Source: Lachancea mirantina | Lineage: Eukaryota > Ascomycota > Saccharomycetes > Saccharomycetales > Saccharomycetaceae | Reading direction: 5' to 3' | DNA length: 64,000 bases | NCBI GenBank assembly: GCA_900074745.1 | Contig: LT598465.1 | Location: 310,001-374,000, forward strand | Shown: one piece after another, positions 30,314 through 41,698 of the stretch | How the letters are laid out: each line of letters opens with the position of its first letter | Numbering within the stretch: the stretch's first letter is position 1 | Translations under genes and position numbers: made by a program | Notes under the pieces: model-generated | Databases searched by the model: none | What the model was told of the DNA's origin: nothing | The model's input: the letters and a program-made list of their open reading frames with translations, nothing else

Positions 30314-31119
30314 TTTTCCCGCCGAAAACACAATATATCTTCAGTCCAGTACGAATTGCAAGGATCAGATTCACTAGAGCAATCTTGGAGTGATTTTTGG
30401 TCTGCGAGTTCAATGAAGTTAACATCAAGAGAGAGACCCTGAGAATCCAAGATGAGGTTCTTAATATGATATTTCGTCAGTAGTGATACGAAACCCTCTA
30501 TCGCTTAAACAAGGCCCAAATTTGGTTCATCGGGGTCTAAAAATTGAATTCGAGACTGATTTCGTGAGGTTTCAATGGTACTAGTATAGTACGCGTTTGA
30601 ACCGTTTTACGCACTGTTTTTCCGATTTTTTTATTGTCTTTCCTGTGGTGTGTGTTAGTTTTTCTGATCGCGAAGGGAAGAGCTGTGTCTGAAGAGAAGC
30701 TAAAAGACGGGAAGAACGTAAAATGTGTACTTTGTGAGGGTGTTACCTGGTGCAATCATGCCGGAGGTAAGTTTATCAACCAAATACGACCAAAAACTTT
30801 GTTAAAGCAATTGGCACAGGGGATTTAGCCCAAAAACGTTCGTATCGAGCCGCGAAAAAAACGTAACAGACAAGGAAGACGCTTTTAAGCTTATAATCCA
30901 ATTTTTGAAGAGCTGTTTTCCAATTAAGTTTGTGGCTCTTAATAGCAGTAGGTCTGGCGATCATTTTCTTGCCAACGGTCGAAGAACAATTATTCCACAC
31001 GATATCTTCGCATGAAAATTTTGAATCTGATGGAAACCATTAAGCCAAGCTGAAAACCGAACTTCAACACTGAAATAAAGCGTAGCATTGAGTCATATCC
31101 TGGAGAGTAAACGAGCGAC
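30314..31119. other. Intergenic: divergent KSH1 / RSM25 promoters
   Basis: An 800-base divergent region. A 64-codon frame at 30634-30828 starts only with TTG and contains CVLCEGVTWCNHAG; it lacks an ATG and is not called. I see no tRNA or snoRNA signature. Confidence 0.4.
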
Positions 31120-31905
31120 ATGAGGACGCAGACGAACGCGGTTAACATTCTGGAACGGACGTCGTCATACCTGAGAGCCGGGCTTTTGAGGCAGACTCCC
31201 GCGTGGTATGAAGTAGTGGCATTTGTTCCACCATCCAAACGGTTTGAGCGGAGCCCCAAACTGGTAAATCCTTCTACTTTAGAGAGCCGAGCTATGTTGA
31301 ACCCTCTTAGGGCGGAATTGAATGCGGAAACCGGGTTTTTCGAGACAAAGAACACCAAGAGTAGCCGGAAAGTGACTCGGTCACTTTACCGGGCTCCCAA
31401 ACTGAAATTTACAGAAGACAAACTCAGACAATTGTTTTACGAGCAACATCCATGGGAATTGTCGAGACCCAAAATGCTTGTGGAAAACACAGGAACTGAA
31501 AACTACGATTGGAGCCATATACAGCAACTTGGAAAACCGCTAGACGGCGAAAGCGTAGTACAAAGGACTCTATTTTTGCTACAAATCAAGCAGCACGCAA
31601 GCTTGCTCGACGCATACGATCAAGCCAGATTCGAGTTCTATCGTCTGCGGATGCAGCAGGAAATTCAAGATCAAGTAGCCCAAGAAGAAGCCGAAATGTT
31701 CGGCTCCGTTTTTGGTCCTTCTGCGATAGAATTTGGTCTTGAAAAGGAACAAAAAGTCATCCAAACTTGGAAAAAGCGAGCCATTCAACAATCCGAACTC
31801 ATATCGGCAAGAACTTCAAACCCGTCTGAATCTTGGACCACTCCACAACGCAAAGCTGACGGGGCAGAAGAGTCAGATGAGATAAACGAAGAAATTACAT
31901 TATAA
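31120..31905 (+). CDS. RSM25: Mitochondrial small ribosomal subunit protein mS23
   Basis: A 261-residue mitoribosomal protein (264 in S. cerevisiae). The N-terminus MRTQTNAVNILERTSSYLRAGLL matches the family, followed by a basic core (RAPKLKFTEDKLRQLFYEQHPWELSRPK) and a Gln- and Glu-rich helical C-terminal half. The ATG at 31120 is unambiguous. It follows UTP25 with KSH1 interposed, and precedes LYS12, in line with YIL091C-YIL093C-YIL094C. Confidence 0.94.
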   Translation: MRTQTNAVNILERTSSYLRAGLLRQTPAWYEVVAFVPPSKRFERSPKLVNPSTLESRAMLNPLRAELNAETGFFETKNTKSSRKVTRSLYRAPKLKFTEDKLRQLFYEQHPWELSRPKMLVENTGTENYDWSHIQQLGKPLDGESVVQRTLFLLQIKQHASLLDAYDQARFEFYRLRMQQEIQDQVAQEEAEMFGSVFGPSAIEFGLEKEQKVIQTWKKRAIQQSELISARTSNPSESWTTPQRKADGAEESDEINEEITL

Positions 31906-31990
31906 AAGACCGCGAACCAAACCTCAAATGCATACCCGCCACCAATCTGTATATGTACTAATTTTTGTCATGTAAATATCGAATAGCGGA

Positions 31991-32749
31991 TTAACGAGAA
32001 AACATCAACGGTTTCTTGTGAACCCTTTTCAATTGGAAAAGACGAGTCCTCTGGGCCAAATACCTTTCAAATTTGGCAAAATCTTGGATTTCAATAACCT
32101 GGAAGTTTTTCTTTATCTGCTGGAAGAAATGCTTGTCAGCCTTCCTACGCTTCTTGCAGCTCATCAGTATCATGGGCGGATCGTCACAAGAAGTTAGATC
32201 TAACAAAGTCTTTTCAAGCAAAGGAAAAGCTTTTTCCAGATAAACACAATCAGCAGCGAGAACTAGGTCAACTTTACGTTTACCTGCCTCAGGTTGAAAT
32301 TTTGGTTCCAATGGATCGCCCCATTTGAGTTCTTTAGCGTGAACTTTGGCACAAACACCGTTGAGATCGATATTTCGTTGCATTAACCCAATTAAACCGC
32401 CAATATCGGTCACATAGACTTCTAAATCTCGAGTTTCACACAAAAGAGCTAAACAAATTCCCACAAGCCCAGTTCCAGATCCGAGTTCCAAAATTTTCTC
32501 AAATTCACCAGTTTGGCCCAGACCTCGTTCCATTCGAGAAAGTACTGCGTCCGAAGTCGATTTCTCGATTAAGTACTCACATAGTAACTCCCCTGCAATC
32601 CAAACTTTCCCACCACACCCACTTTCACCACCATCCTCATGAATTTTCAAAGGCGGTGTAAGTTGACCTCCAAAACTGAAGTCACTATCACCTAGATGCT
32701 CAATTGGCCTTGGAGCAACGATACCTTCGAACCCAAACACATCCTCCAT
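31991..32749 (-). CDS. EFM6: Lysine methyltransferase of elongation factor eEF1A
   Basis: A 252-residue seven-beta-strand methyltransferase (246 in S. cerevisiae, YNL024C) that monomethylates eEF1A at Lys390 in yeast. The AdoMet site ILELGSGTGLVGICLALL is followed by VYVTDIGGLIGLMQRNIDLN and the post-strand-4 motif VDLVLAADCVYLEKAFPLL. A tryptophan-containing GKVWIAGELLCEYL segment precedes the core, as in METTL21-type enzymes. The frame opens at a TTG at 32788; the first ATG is at 32749. Confidence 0.94.
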   Translation of the reverse strand: MEDVFGFEGIVAPRPIEHLGDSDFSFGGQLTPPLKIHEDGGESGCGGKVWIAGELLCEYLIEKSTSDAVLSRMERGLGQTGEFEKILELGSGTGLVGICLALLCETRDLEVYVTDIGGLIGLMQRNIDLNGVCAKVHAKELKWGDPLEPKFQPEAGKRKVDLVLAADCVYLEKAFPLLEKTLLDLTSCDDPPMILMSCKKRRKADKHFFQQIKKNFQVIEIQDFAKFERYLAQRTRLFQLKRVHKKPLMFSR

Positions 32750-32980
32750 CGCACCAAGATGACAGCCTGAGTTACTCAAAAAGATCAACTCTTGGGTACC
32801 CGAGTTTTTTCTCTATACGATGTTTTATCCCGGCTAGACCGTTACCAGAGGTTATTATGGTAAGACTACATACGAAAACTGACAAAAGGCTAATCGAAAG
32901 GGGTGAATCCATCCTGAATTGATTCCTGATGAATGGCGCAATCCGTGCGGTTTTATTCATTGTGATATCTTGGAATTTGT

Positions 32981-35900
32981 TCATTCTTTGGGCGCTGAAG
33001 GATCAGCTGTAAGTAGGCCAGAAACATCTGTCACCGAGCTTTTGGCATCGTTAAAAGAGTCAGACAACTCTTGAGATACGTCAATTGATGAACTGATGGC
33101 GACCAGAGCTGTTTCTACTTTGCATAGAGTTGAACCCTCAGCGAGGAATTTATCGCGGACAAGAACGTCAAAGTGGCCCACTAGACGTTTGATGTCGTTT
33201 TCGACATTCACCGACACTTCACCATATAGTTCTGGATAAGCAATGGCATCACCAGTTTCTAGAAGACGGAATTGAGGGTTGGATATCAATGTGGTCTTAA
33301 AATAAATGGCAAGCGCCTCGCTTATATCAAGTTCGGTAACCCCCGTAAAAACGTTTTTGATCAAAATTCCATTAAACTCCGCCAGTTTGGGAGTAGCAGT
33401 CCTAAAATTCGCTGTAGGATAATTGACGAGTTTGTGAGTTGTGGAGCTTTTCATCTCTTTCTTTCTCTTTTCTCTTTGATAGTTGTTGAACTTCTCATAC
33501 AGAGGAAACGCTTCCTCGAGGCTTATAGAAGGTTCACACGAAATGTGAGTCTTCTTCACGTAAACGGATCGCTTCGGATCTTTGTCCTGGGACTCGCTGT
33601 ATAAGCCGTAGGCTTTGGCAAGTTCATGAATAAATGATCTTTTGGGTGCAGGCATAGGCTTGAAATGAAGGCTTAGTTTCGCCTTGTTAGACATCAACCC
33701 TGAAAGCGCCCTTTCGATCTGAGTGCACCATTCGGGATGCTTGCCATAGACTGACAGGGTCAATTCGCTAAATGGAATTAGCAGTTCCTCGTAAGTGTTC
33801 ACTTTCCCAACCAGGTTGGATATAGCGCCCACACTCGAAAGACCTGTTTCAGTTTTCCGCACTCCGAAGGCTTCCATTAGTTCCAAATGTCGGCGTGCCA
33901 CTTCACAATCTTCAGTACACGGAATTTCAGCCTCTCCAGCAGAGGAAGAACTTTCGGTTGCACCGCAAGGTAAAACCCTTCGAAGTCTTTGGCAAGTACA
34001 CGTTTGGGTCACCATTTGCTTACAAGGAATGTCAGGACATTTTGACAAACCATGACAGCGAGCCGCGCAAGTGTGGTTACAAGAATATCGTGATTTGCGG
34101 CATACTTGCTGGCATACAGTTTGACATGCCTGGGAAACGTGACAAGTCTTTTGGCACTTATGATGACAGTTCTGCAGGGTTTTACCGCACGGCATACCAC
34201 AAGAAACGTCGTCTTGGAAGCACAGAGTTCTCACTTTGTCAGATTTTCCACATTTGCAGCGCCTAAAAACTGGTGCAGTACACCCTGGGCATGGCATATC
34301 TAGCGGATGGCACGCATGTGGCATTGGCTTGTGACCACATTCCATCTTTAGCATTCTAGTTCTGACACAAGGATGGCGGCATGGAGGTAAAGTTGTCCCA
34401 CACCGCACAGGTGCTGGTACCAATGTGCTCCCACAGGGGCATACCAGGTCATTCGAATCACTTTCGAGACAAGGCGGACAACTACCCGGGTGACATTTCT
34501 GCCTGCAAGAATGCTGTCCGCATGCCAGCAACCTGTTGCACGGCTTGAGACATATGTGTTTCGCCTCGACAAGAGATTCATCAAGTTTGTCTTTTGCCAA
34601 AAAGATCTTCTTCTCTCGATTCCGCGCTGCCGATTTCCCCGAACAGCACCGCTCAGTACATCTATGGCGGCGGCAAGACATCAAACTTTCACATTTTGTT
34701 TGACATCGAGGTGTATCCTCAAACCTACATGGTTTCGTAAACTGTTTAGTCTCGCATGCGCATTTGACCTTATCGATGCTCAGACAGGGATCCATGCATG
34801 GTCCGGTGTGACAAATAAAAGGACACAAATGTTTTCCACATTTCAATGGTCTACCACACTGATTTTCGCAAGTGGGTACCGGGTCAGTGCAAGAAGTTCG
34901 AGCTATGTCCATCGCTAGCAAAGGTGTTTTGCCACAGGGACAAGTTGTAAGGAGTTTTGGCGAGAGCCGACATGGAACTTTACCCGAAATCGATGGAGGC
35001 GCTTCGCATCGTTCTGTGAACGAATGGTTTTTGCAAGCAAATTCAACAGTACGCACATTAGAACAGGCAAAGGTACCGATCCAAATCGAGCCTCGAGCAT
35101 TTCTTGATTTTTTCGTAACATGGACATCTGCACAAGGCATCGAGGTTTTTGATTCCAGGCCACAGAAGCATTTTAGCTCTCCAGATATTATTTGCGGACA
35201 TTCACCACAGGGTCCCCGGTGACAGCGCCGTGTACATTTATGGAACCCACAAGGAAGCGTCAAATCGCACACTTTCGAACATTGGTAAGAGCCTTTGATC
35301 TTGCGTGATTCGTTGCAAAACATATTTTTACTTTCTTTGCCGCATAGACACCGTTTTCGAACCGATGCCATGCAAGTCGGATGTGGACCCAAATGACAGG
35401 CTTTGTTACATCCGTGAATACAAATTCTTGCATCGCACGTTTGTCCACACGAGTTGGGTTCCAAGATATTGGGCTCTGGATTCACAGTCTTGCCACACCA
35501 GCAAGTATTGCGACCTGCCAAAGGTACTTTCTTCGAGAAAGCTAGACAGTTGGGACATTTCCAGGATTTGTCTAAATTCTTGGCTACAGATTTGGCAGCC
35601 CATTCGCTGATACATTCGTAGTCAAACACTCGGAAACAGCTTTTGCAGGCGTACATACTGCAGCTGAAATCCATGTCCATAGTACATATCATGCACGGGT
35701 ACCGATCACCCTTTTTGATATCTTCAATAGCCTGTTCATAATACGGCAAATCACTCGAATCGCTGCTGTCACTCTCACTTTCGGAGCCACTATCATCAAC
35801 TTCATTTTCGCTAATTCCATCATTTAAAGACACTAACTCGGGCTCTTCATGGCTAATCTCTTCAGAAAGAGTCTCAACAACAACGTAATCCTCGCTGCTG

Positions 35901-35998
35901 GAAATATCTTCGAACAACTCGCTCGAAGGCTTCATGCTTTGTTCTTTTACAGCGATTTGAAGCAAGTAAGATTCTTGAGCGATGAGCCAGTTTTTCAT
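32981..35998 (-). CDS. FAP1: NFX1-type zinc finger protein, Fap1
   Basis: A 1005-residue protein (965 in S. cerevisiae). An acidic N-terminus is followed by a RING-type finger at about 102-150 (CMICTMDMDFSCSMYACKSCFRVFDYECI...WKCPNC). Many NFX1-type Cys-rich repeats then run from about 165 to 690 (for example CGFHKCTRRCHRGPCGECP and CGQHSCRQKCHPGSCPPC). In S. cerevisiae Fap1 binds the FKBP12 prolyl isomerase Fpr1 in competition with rapamycin. Recent family work links it to collided or stalled ribosomes, which is knowledge about the family and not seen here. The ATG at 35998 is the first in frame; Met22 is an alternative. Confidence 0.95.
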   Translation of the reverse strand: MKNWLIAQESYLLQIAVKEQSMKPSSELFEDISSSEDYVVVETLSEEISHEEPELVSLNDGISENEVDDSGSESESDSSDSSDLPYYEQAIEDIKKGDRYPCMICTMDMDFSCSMYACKSCFRVFDYECISEWAAKSVAKNLDKSWKCPNCLAFSKKVPLAGRNTCWCGKTVNPEPNILEPNSCGQTCDARICIHGCNKACHLGPHPTCMASVRKRCLCGKESKNMFCNESRKIKGSYQCSKVCDLTLPCGFHKCTRRCHRGPCGECPQIISGELKCFCGLESKTSMPCADVHVTKKSRNARGSIWIGTFACSNVRTVEFACKNHSFTERCEAPPSISGKVPCRLSPKLLTTCPCGKTPLLAMDIARTSCTDPVPTCENQCGRPLKCGKHLCPFICHTGPCMDPCLSIDKVKCACETKQFTKPCRFEDTPRCQTKCESLMSCRRHRCTERCCSGKSAARNREKKIFLAKDKLDESLVEAKHICLKPCNRLLACGQHSCRQKCHPGSCPPCLESDSNDLVCPCGSTLVPAPVRCGTTLPPCRHPCVRTRMLKMECGHKPMPHACHPLDMPCPGCTAPVFRRCKCGKSDKVRTLCFQDDVSCGMPCGKTLQNCHHKCQKTCHVSQACQTVCQQVCRKSRYSCNHTCAARCHGLSKCPDIPCKQMVTQTCTCQRLRRVLPCGATESSSSAGEAEIPCTEDCEVARRHLELMEAFGVRKTETGLSSVGAISNLVGKVNTYEELLIPFSELTLSVYGKHPEWCTQIERALSGLMSNKAKLSLHFKPMPAPKRSFIHELAKAYGLYSESQDKDPKRSVYVKKTHISCEPSISLEEAFPLYEKFNNYQREKRKKEMKSSTTHKLVNYPTANFRTATPKLAEFNGILIKNVFTGVTELDISEALAIYFKTTLISNPQFRLLETGDAIAYPELYGEVSVNVENDIKRLVGHFDVLVRDKFLAEGSTLCKVETALVAISSSIDVSQELSDSFNDAKSSVTDVSGLLTADPSAPKE

Positions 35999-37642
<1,644 letters not shown>

Positions 37643-37694
37643 TCTTTTTAGTCATGTCGGAATTAGATATGCTATATAGTTACTACTTAATCGA

Positions 37695-39131
37695 TTAATC
37701 ACGCTCGAAACAAACTGCGAAAAACCCAATGCCGCCGTCTTCTTTTGGCATTACTCGTATGCAGGATTCTGCTAAACTTAATGCCTCTTTTTGGTCTCTG
37801 AACACGTCGTCGAATTCCTCTACGAGCCCTCTTCGAGGCCAATCCGGCATCACACCCGACCTTTGACGAACTTTCCAACCCCATTCTTGAACTTTGGCAT
37901 CCAACAACAAATCAATCACAATCCGCTCGTTTTCCTCAGGATGAATTGAACATGTACTGTACACGAGTTTCTTAGCGGAAGGGAAGGACATGGCGTACTT
38001 CACAATTTCGAATTGGAATGAAGATAGTTTAGAAAGTCTGGTTTTCAAATTCACATCCGTGATTTCTTCGGGTTGTTGCTCCACGGTAGTCGAATCATCG
38101 CGTTTGTTGGTGTTGATATCGTCTATCATTTGCCTGCCAAAGATACCACTGCCCGAACAGCTGGGATCCAATATAAACCCAGTAACGTTAGGGAAAATGT
38201 CAGGTTTAGCCAACTTGGTGAAATCCCCCACATGCACATCAATCCCCTGGTCCACACCCGCAGTTTTGATCATGGTCCGCAACGTCTTGGCACGCTCCGG
38301 ATCCTTTTCAAAGGCATGTATCTTGACACTAGTGGGTTCTTCCTTAGCAAACATGTAGCTAGCAACGTGCGTAGTCTTGTTACCTGGTGCTGCACAGGCG
38401 TCAATCACAACGTCGTCCCCAGTAGGATGCAGTATATGCGCTGGGAAACACGACGCTCGATCCTGAATAATGATTTTACCCGTCTTGTAAAGTTCATGCG
38501 AAGTGATCTTGTCCGTGGGATGAACACCGAACAAAAGTGGGACGTAAACGTCCCGATACAACGACCCGGGAACGATGTCACGCCAGTCGTTGACTTCGTT
38601 CTTAAATTTCCGCTTCAATTCCGCGATCACATCGTCTATTTGATCCGCACATTTAACCAGATTCAAACGAATCCATCGAACCGGAGTTCTATCCACTCTG
38701 TCGTCTTTCACCAATTCTTTCAAGTCTCGCACTCCATGCTTGATTTTCAAACGTGCAAGTTCACTCTGTAATCGCGTCTTGTGCTTCACCACAAAGGTTT
38801 TGATGGGATGTTTACCCATTTGAATCCGTTTACTCTTCGAAAACAGCATATCATGTACCAGAAGCATAATTGTCAGCCTATTAAACACTTTCCGGCCCTT
38901 TTTTTCAGGTATGCCCGTCATAATACCACTTTTAGCCATGATGGTCTCTATAAATGATCTGTAGCCCCAGCAGGAGTGCACCATAGCATAAATGTGCTTC
39001 GGATTTGTCTTCAACTTAAAGCGCTTACAGCTCTTAAACACAAGCGTCTGAAGAGACCCAGCAACTTGGCCACGTTTTTCCTCGGCTTCTATAAACTCTA
39101 ACACCCAGCTAGCATCTCTGTATAGCTCCAT
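37695..39131 (-). CDS. RCM1: 25S rRNA m5C methyltransferase (NSUN5 type)
   Basis: A 478-residue RsmB/NOL1-type methyltransferase that in S. cerevisiae makes m5C2278 of 25S rRNA. The AdoMet motif [18 protein letters not shown] is followed by the release cysteine in [13 protein letters not shown] (motif IV) and the nucleophile in [14 protein letters not shown] (motif VI). The N-terminal third is basic and RNA-binding in type. The start is an ATG at 39131. PAC and RRPE elements upstream suit a ribosome assembly gene. Confidence 0.96.
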   Translation of the reverse strand: MELYRDASWVLEFIEAEEKRGQVAGSLQTLVFKSCKRFKLKTNPKHIYAMVHSCWGYRSFIETIMAKSGIMTGIPEKKGRKVFNRLTIMLLVHDMLFSKSKRIQMGKHPIKTFVVKHKTRLQSELARLKIKHGVRDLKELVKDDRVDRTPVRWIRLNLVKCADQIDDVIAELKRKFKNEVNDWRDIVPGSLYRDVYVPLLFGVHPTDKITSHELYKTGKIIIQDRASCFPAHILHPTGDDVVIDACAAPGNKTTHVASYMFAKEEPTSVKIHAFEKDPERAKTLRTMIKTAGVDQGIDVHVGDFTKLAKPDIFPNVTGFILDPSCSGSGIFGRQMIDDINTNKRDDSTTVEQQPEEITDVNLKTRLSKLSSFQFEIVKYAMSFPSAKKLVYSTCSIHPEENERIVIDLLLDAKVQEWGWKVRQRSGVMPDWPRRGLVEEFDDVFRDQKEALSLAESCIRVMPKEDGGIGFFAVCFERD

Positions 39132-39170
39132 TATGTTGAGCCATACGCGTTTGCTCTAGAGTATCCCTGT

Positions 39171-39206
39171 GCGATGAGCTGTGTTTTCGAATTCTGAAAT
39201 TTTTCA
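39171..39206 (-). promoter_or_regulatory. PAC and RRPE elements between RCM1 and HDA1
   Basis: GCGATGAGCT at 39171-39180 is a full PAC match, and TGAAATTTTTCA at 39195-39206 is an RRPE match. They lie 40-75 bases upstream of the RCM1 ATG; because the region is divergent, HDA1 could also feel them, but RCM1 is the ribosome biogenesis gene. Confidence 0.75.
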
Positions 39207-39337
39207 ATTTCGAATCTGACCCATTTTCCAGTTATCAACAACGAACTTTTCCAAAATCAAAGGCCTCTGAGAACTAGTAAGAAACCAGTAAAACCAGAAA
39301 GAAAGCCGGTACAAAAACAACAATTGAGCGGTATAAA

Positions 39338-41506
39338 ATGGCTTTGAATAGTGTGGAAACTGGGGAGGTTAAGAGTAGTGAAAATATGGTTGTGAAGCGC
39401 GAAAATGGCCTTGAAAACGGTGTTAAAAGAAGTCCCGAAGTGGACTTAGATGATGGAATTGGAACGACCGAAAATGGGGTCAAAAAAAGCCAAAATAGAG
39501 CTGTGATAGTGCCGAAATGTCGTCCCAAAATACGATATTCGTTATTGAAAACGGGACTTTGTTATGATGTGCGAATGCGGTACCACGCCAAGATATTGAC
39601 GTCGTATTTCGAATACATAGACCCGCATCCGGAAGATCCCAGACGAATTTATCGTATTTACAAGATTTTGGCAGAAAATGGGCTTGTTTCGGACCCAACT
39701 TTGAGCGGTGTTGATGATATTGGTGATTTGATGCAGAAAATTCCAGTGCGAGAAGCTACGAAAGAAGAGATTTTGAAAGTTCATTCGCAGGAACATTTGG
39801 AGTTTATCGAGAAAACCGGCAATATGACACGAGAACAACTTTTGAAAGAAACGGAACGGGGAGATTCTGTGTATTTCAACAATGACTCGTATTTGAGTGC
39901 CAAACTCTCGTGTGGCGGTGCCATTGAGGCATGTAAAGCTGTCGTTGAAGGTCGTGTCAAAAATGCGCTTGCAATGGTACGGCCTCCAGGCCATCACGCG
40001 GAGCCTGCGGTTCCAGGTGGGTTTTGCCTCTTCAGTAACGTCGCAGTAGCGGCCCAGAACATTTTGAAAAACTATCCAGAAAGCGTTCGAAAGATTTTGA
40101 TCTTGGACTGGGATGTGCATCATGGGAATGGTACTCAAAAGGCCTTCTACGACGATGAGCGCGTCATGTACATATCTTTGCATCGATACGAGCTTGGGAA
40201 ATATTACCCTGGCACCATTCATGGTAATTACGACCAAATAGGAGAAGGCAAGGGAAAAGGATTCAATTGTAACATTCCATGGCCCTGCGGTGGCGTGGGT
40301 GATGCAGAGTACATGTGGGCCGTCGAGCAAGTGGTCATTCCATTGGGTCGAGAATTTCAACCTGATTTAGTGATTATTTCTTCTGGATTTGATGCTGCGG
40401 ACGGTGACATGATCGGCCAGTGTCATGTCACACCGAGCTGCTACGGACATATGACTCATTTGCTGAAATCGCTTGCCAGGGGTAATTTGTGCGTGGTGCT
40501 CGAAGGTGGGTACAGTTTGGACGCCATCGCACTAAGCGCGTTGGGAGTGGCTAAAGTTTTAGTCGGTGAACCACCAGATGAACTGCCAGAACCCAAGAAG
40601 CAGCCAAAAGCGGAAGTTATCGAGGTCATAGATACGGTAATGAGAACCCAATCTCGATTTTGGGATTGCTTCAAAACGACACAGTCGAACAACGGTTGCG
40701 ATTTTAATGCCAAAGTTGACAATACTTTGATGTCCGAGAATTTTCCATTGCAACATGCCATTAGACAACAGCAGCTGCAAAATTACACAGATGATTACAA
40801 TTTCGTTACATTACCTCTTTTCGATATGGGTCTCCCCACGAACACCGTTACGTGTTCGCCAGCCATCCATGAAGCAGAATCAATTATTATATGTGTTCAC
40901 GATACCCCCGAAATATGGGCCAAGAGAAACAGAGTGACAGGCCTTGTCGACCCGTCTCTTTCCATTGTAGTCGATACCGCAGTGCACGTTATCAAGTGGT
41001 CCGTAGAACGAAATTATGGCGTTATAGACGTCAACATTCCACAATCTTTAGCAGAACAAGATAATTATTCTGCAGTTATGACTTCCCAAGAAGTGATACT
41101 TTTCATGTGGGACAACTACCTTAAATACTTCCCTAACCTCAGCAGGCTGGCGTTCATTGGAATTGGGGATGCAAGCAGCGGGATTGTTCATCTCTTAGGA
41201 CATCGTGATACAAGAAATGTCGTCAGTTCAGCAATTCTATTCTTGGATACAAAACCGCTCAGACCGCTAGTCCCGCTCGTTGACGAGTCTTTGGCTGATT
41301 GGTATTTCAAAAATTCTCTTGTCTTTGCAAGTTCTGAGCATGCTTGCTGGGGCTCCGATGGAAGCGAAGCCAAGAAGCCAAGGAAGAAGTTTGGTCGTGT
41401 TCTGAAGTGCGATTCGGACGGACTGTCTAACATTTTCAAAGAACGCTTTGAAGAAGCGACAGACTTTATTCTAGATTCGTTCGAGGAGTGGAGCGACACT
41501 GATTGA
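39338..41506 (+). CDS. HDA1: Class II histone deacetylase Hda1
   Basis: A 722-residue zinc-dependent deacetylase (706 in S. cerevisiae), catalytic subunit of the Hda1-Hda2-Hda3 repressor complex. The catalytic domain spans about 70-400, with RPPGHHAEPAVPGGFCLFSNVA, ILDWDVHHGNGTQKAFY (zinc ligands Asp and His) and SSGFDAADGDMIGQCHVTP. An Arb2-like C-terminal domain follows (about 460-710; IICVHDTPEIWA, AFIGIGDASSGIVHLL). The first 50 residues are low-complexity with EN and GV pairs. Confidence 0.97.
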   Translation: MALNSVETGEVKSSENMVVKRENGLENGVKRSPEVDLDDGIGTTENGVKKSQNRAVIVPKCRPKIRYSLLKTGLCYDVRMRYHAKILTSYFEYIDPHPEDPRRIYRIYKILAENGLVSDPTLSGVDDIGDLMQKIPVREATKEEILKVHSQEHLEFIEKTGNMTREQLLKETERGDSVYFNNDSYLSAKLSCGGAIEACKAVVEGRVKNALAMVRPPGHHAEPAVPGGFCLFSNVAVAAQNILKNYPESVRKILILDWDVHHGNGTQKAFYDDERVMYISLHRYELGKYYPGTIHGNYDQIGEGKGKGFNCNIPWPCGGVGDAEYMWAVEQVVIPLGREFQPDLVIISSGFDAADGDMIGQCHVTPSCYGHMTHLLKSLARGNLCVVLEGGYSLDAIALSALGVAKVLVGEPPDELPEPKKQPKAEVIEVIDTVMRTQSRFWDCFKTTQSNNGCDFNAKVDNTLMSENFPLQHAIRQQQLQNYTDDYNFVTLPLFDMGLPTNTVTCSPAIHEAESIIICVHDTPEIWAKRNRVTGLVDPSLSIVVDTAVHVIKWSVERNYGVIDVNIPQSLAEQDNYSAVMTSQEVILFMWDNYLKYFPNLSRLAFIGIGDASSGIVHLLGHRDTRNVVSSAILFLDTKPLRPLVPLVDESLADWYFKNSLVFASSEHACWGSDGSEAKKPRKKFGRVLKCDSDGLSNIFKERFEEATDFILDSFEEWSDTD

Positions 41507-41698
41507 GAGCTTGATAGAGTATTGAACTCCTGAAACTATGAACACTTGGGCTTAATAGTTAATTTATAATACATTTCAAAAATAATAGCGCTGCTGTGGT
41601 AACAGATATGCTTAATGAAAATGACTCGAAAATGATTTTAAATAATATCCTGGAAGTATTTCTTTTATCCACCCAAAGGTAAAATCAACGAATCTTGG

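Noticed and set aside
30634-30828. Plus-strand frame with a hydrophobic start and CVLCEGVTWCNHAG
   Set aside because: It starts only with TTG, a TGA lies upstream with no ATG between, and no splice signals were found.
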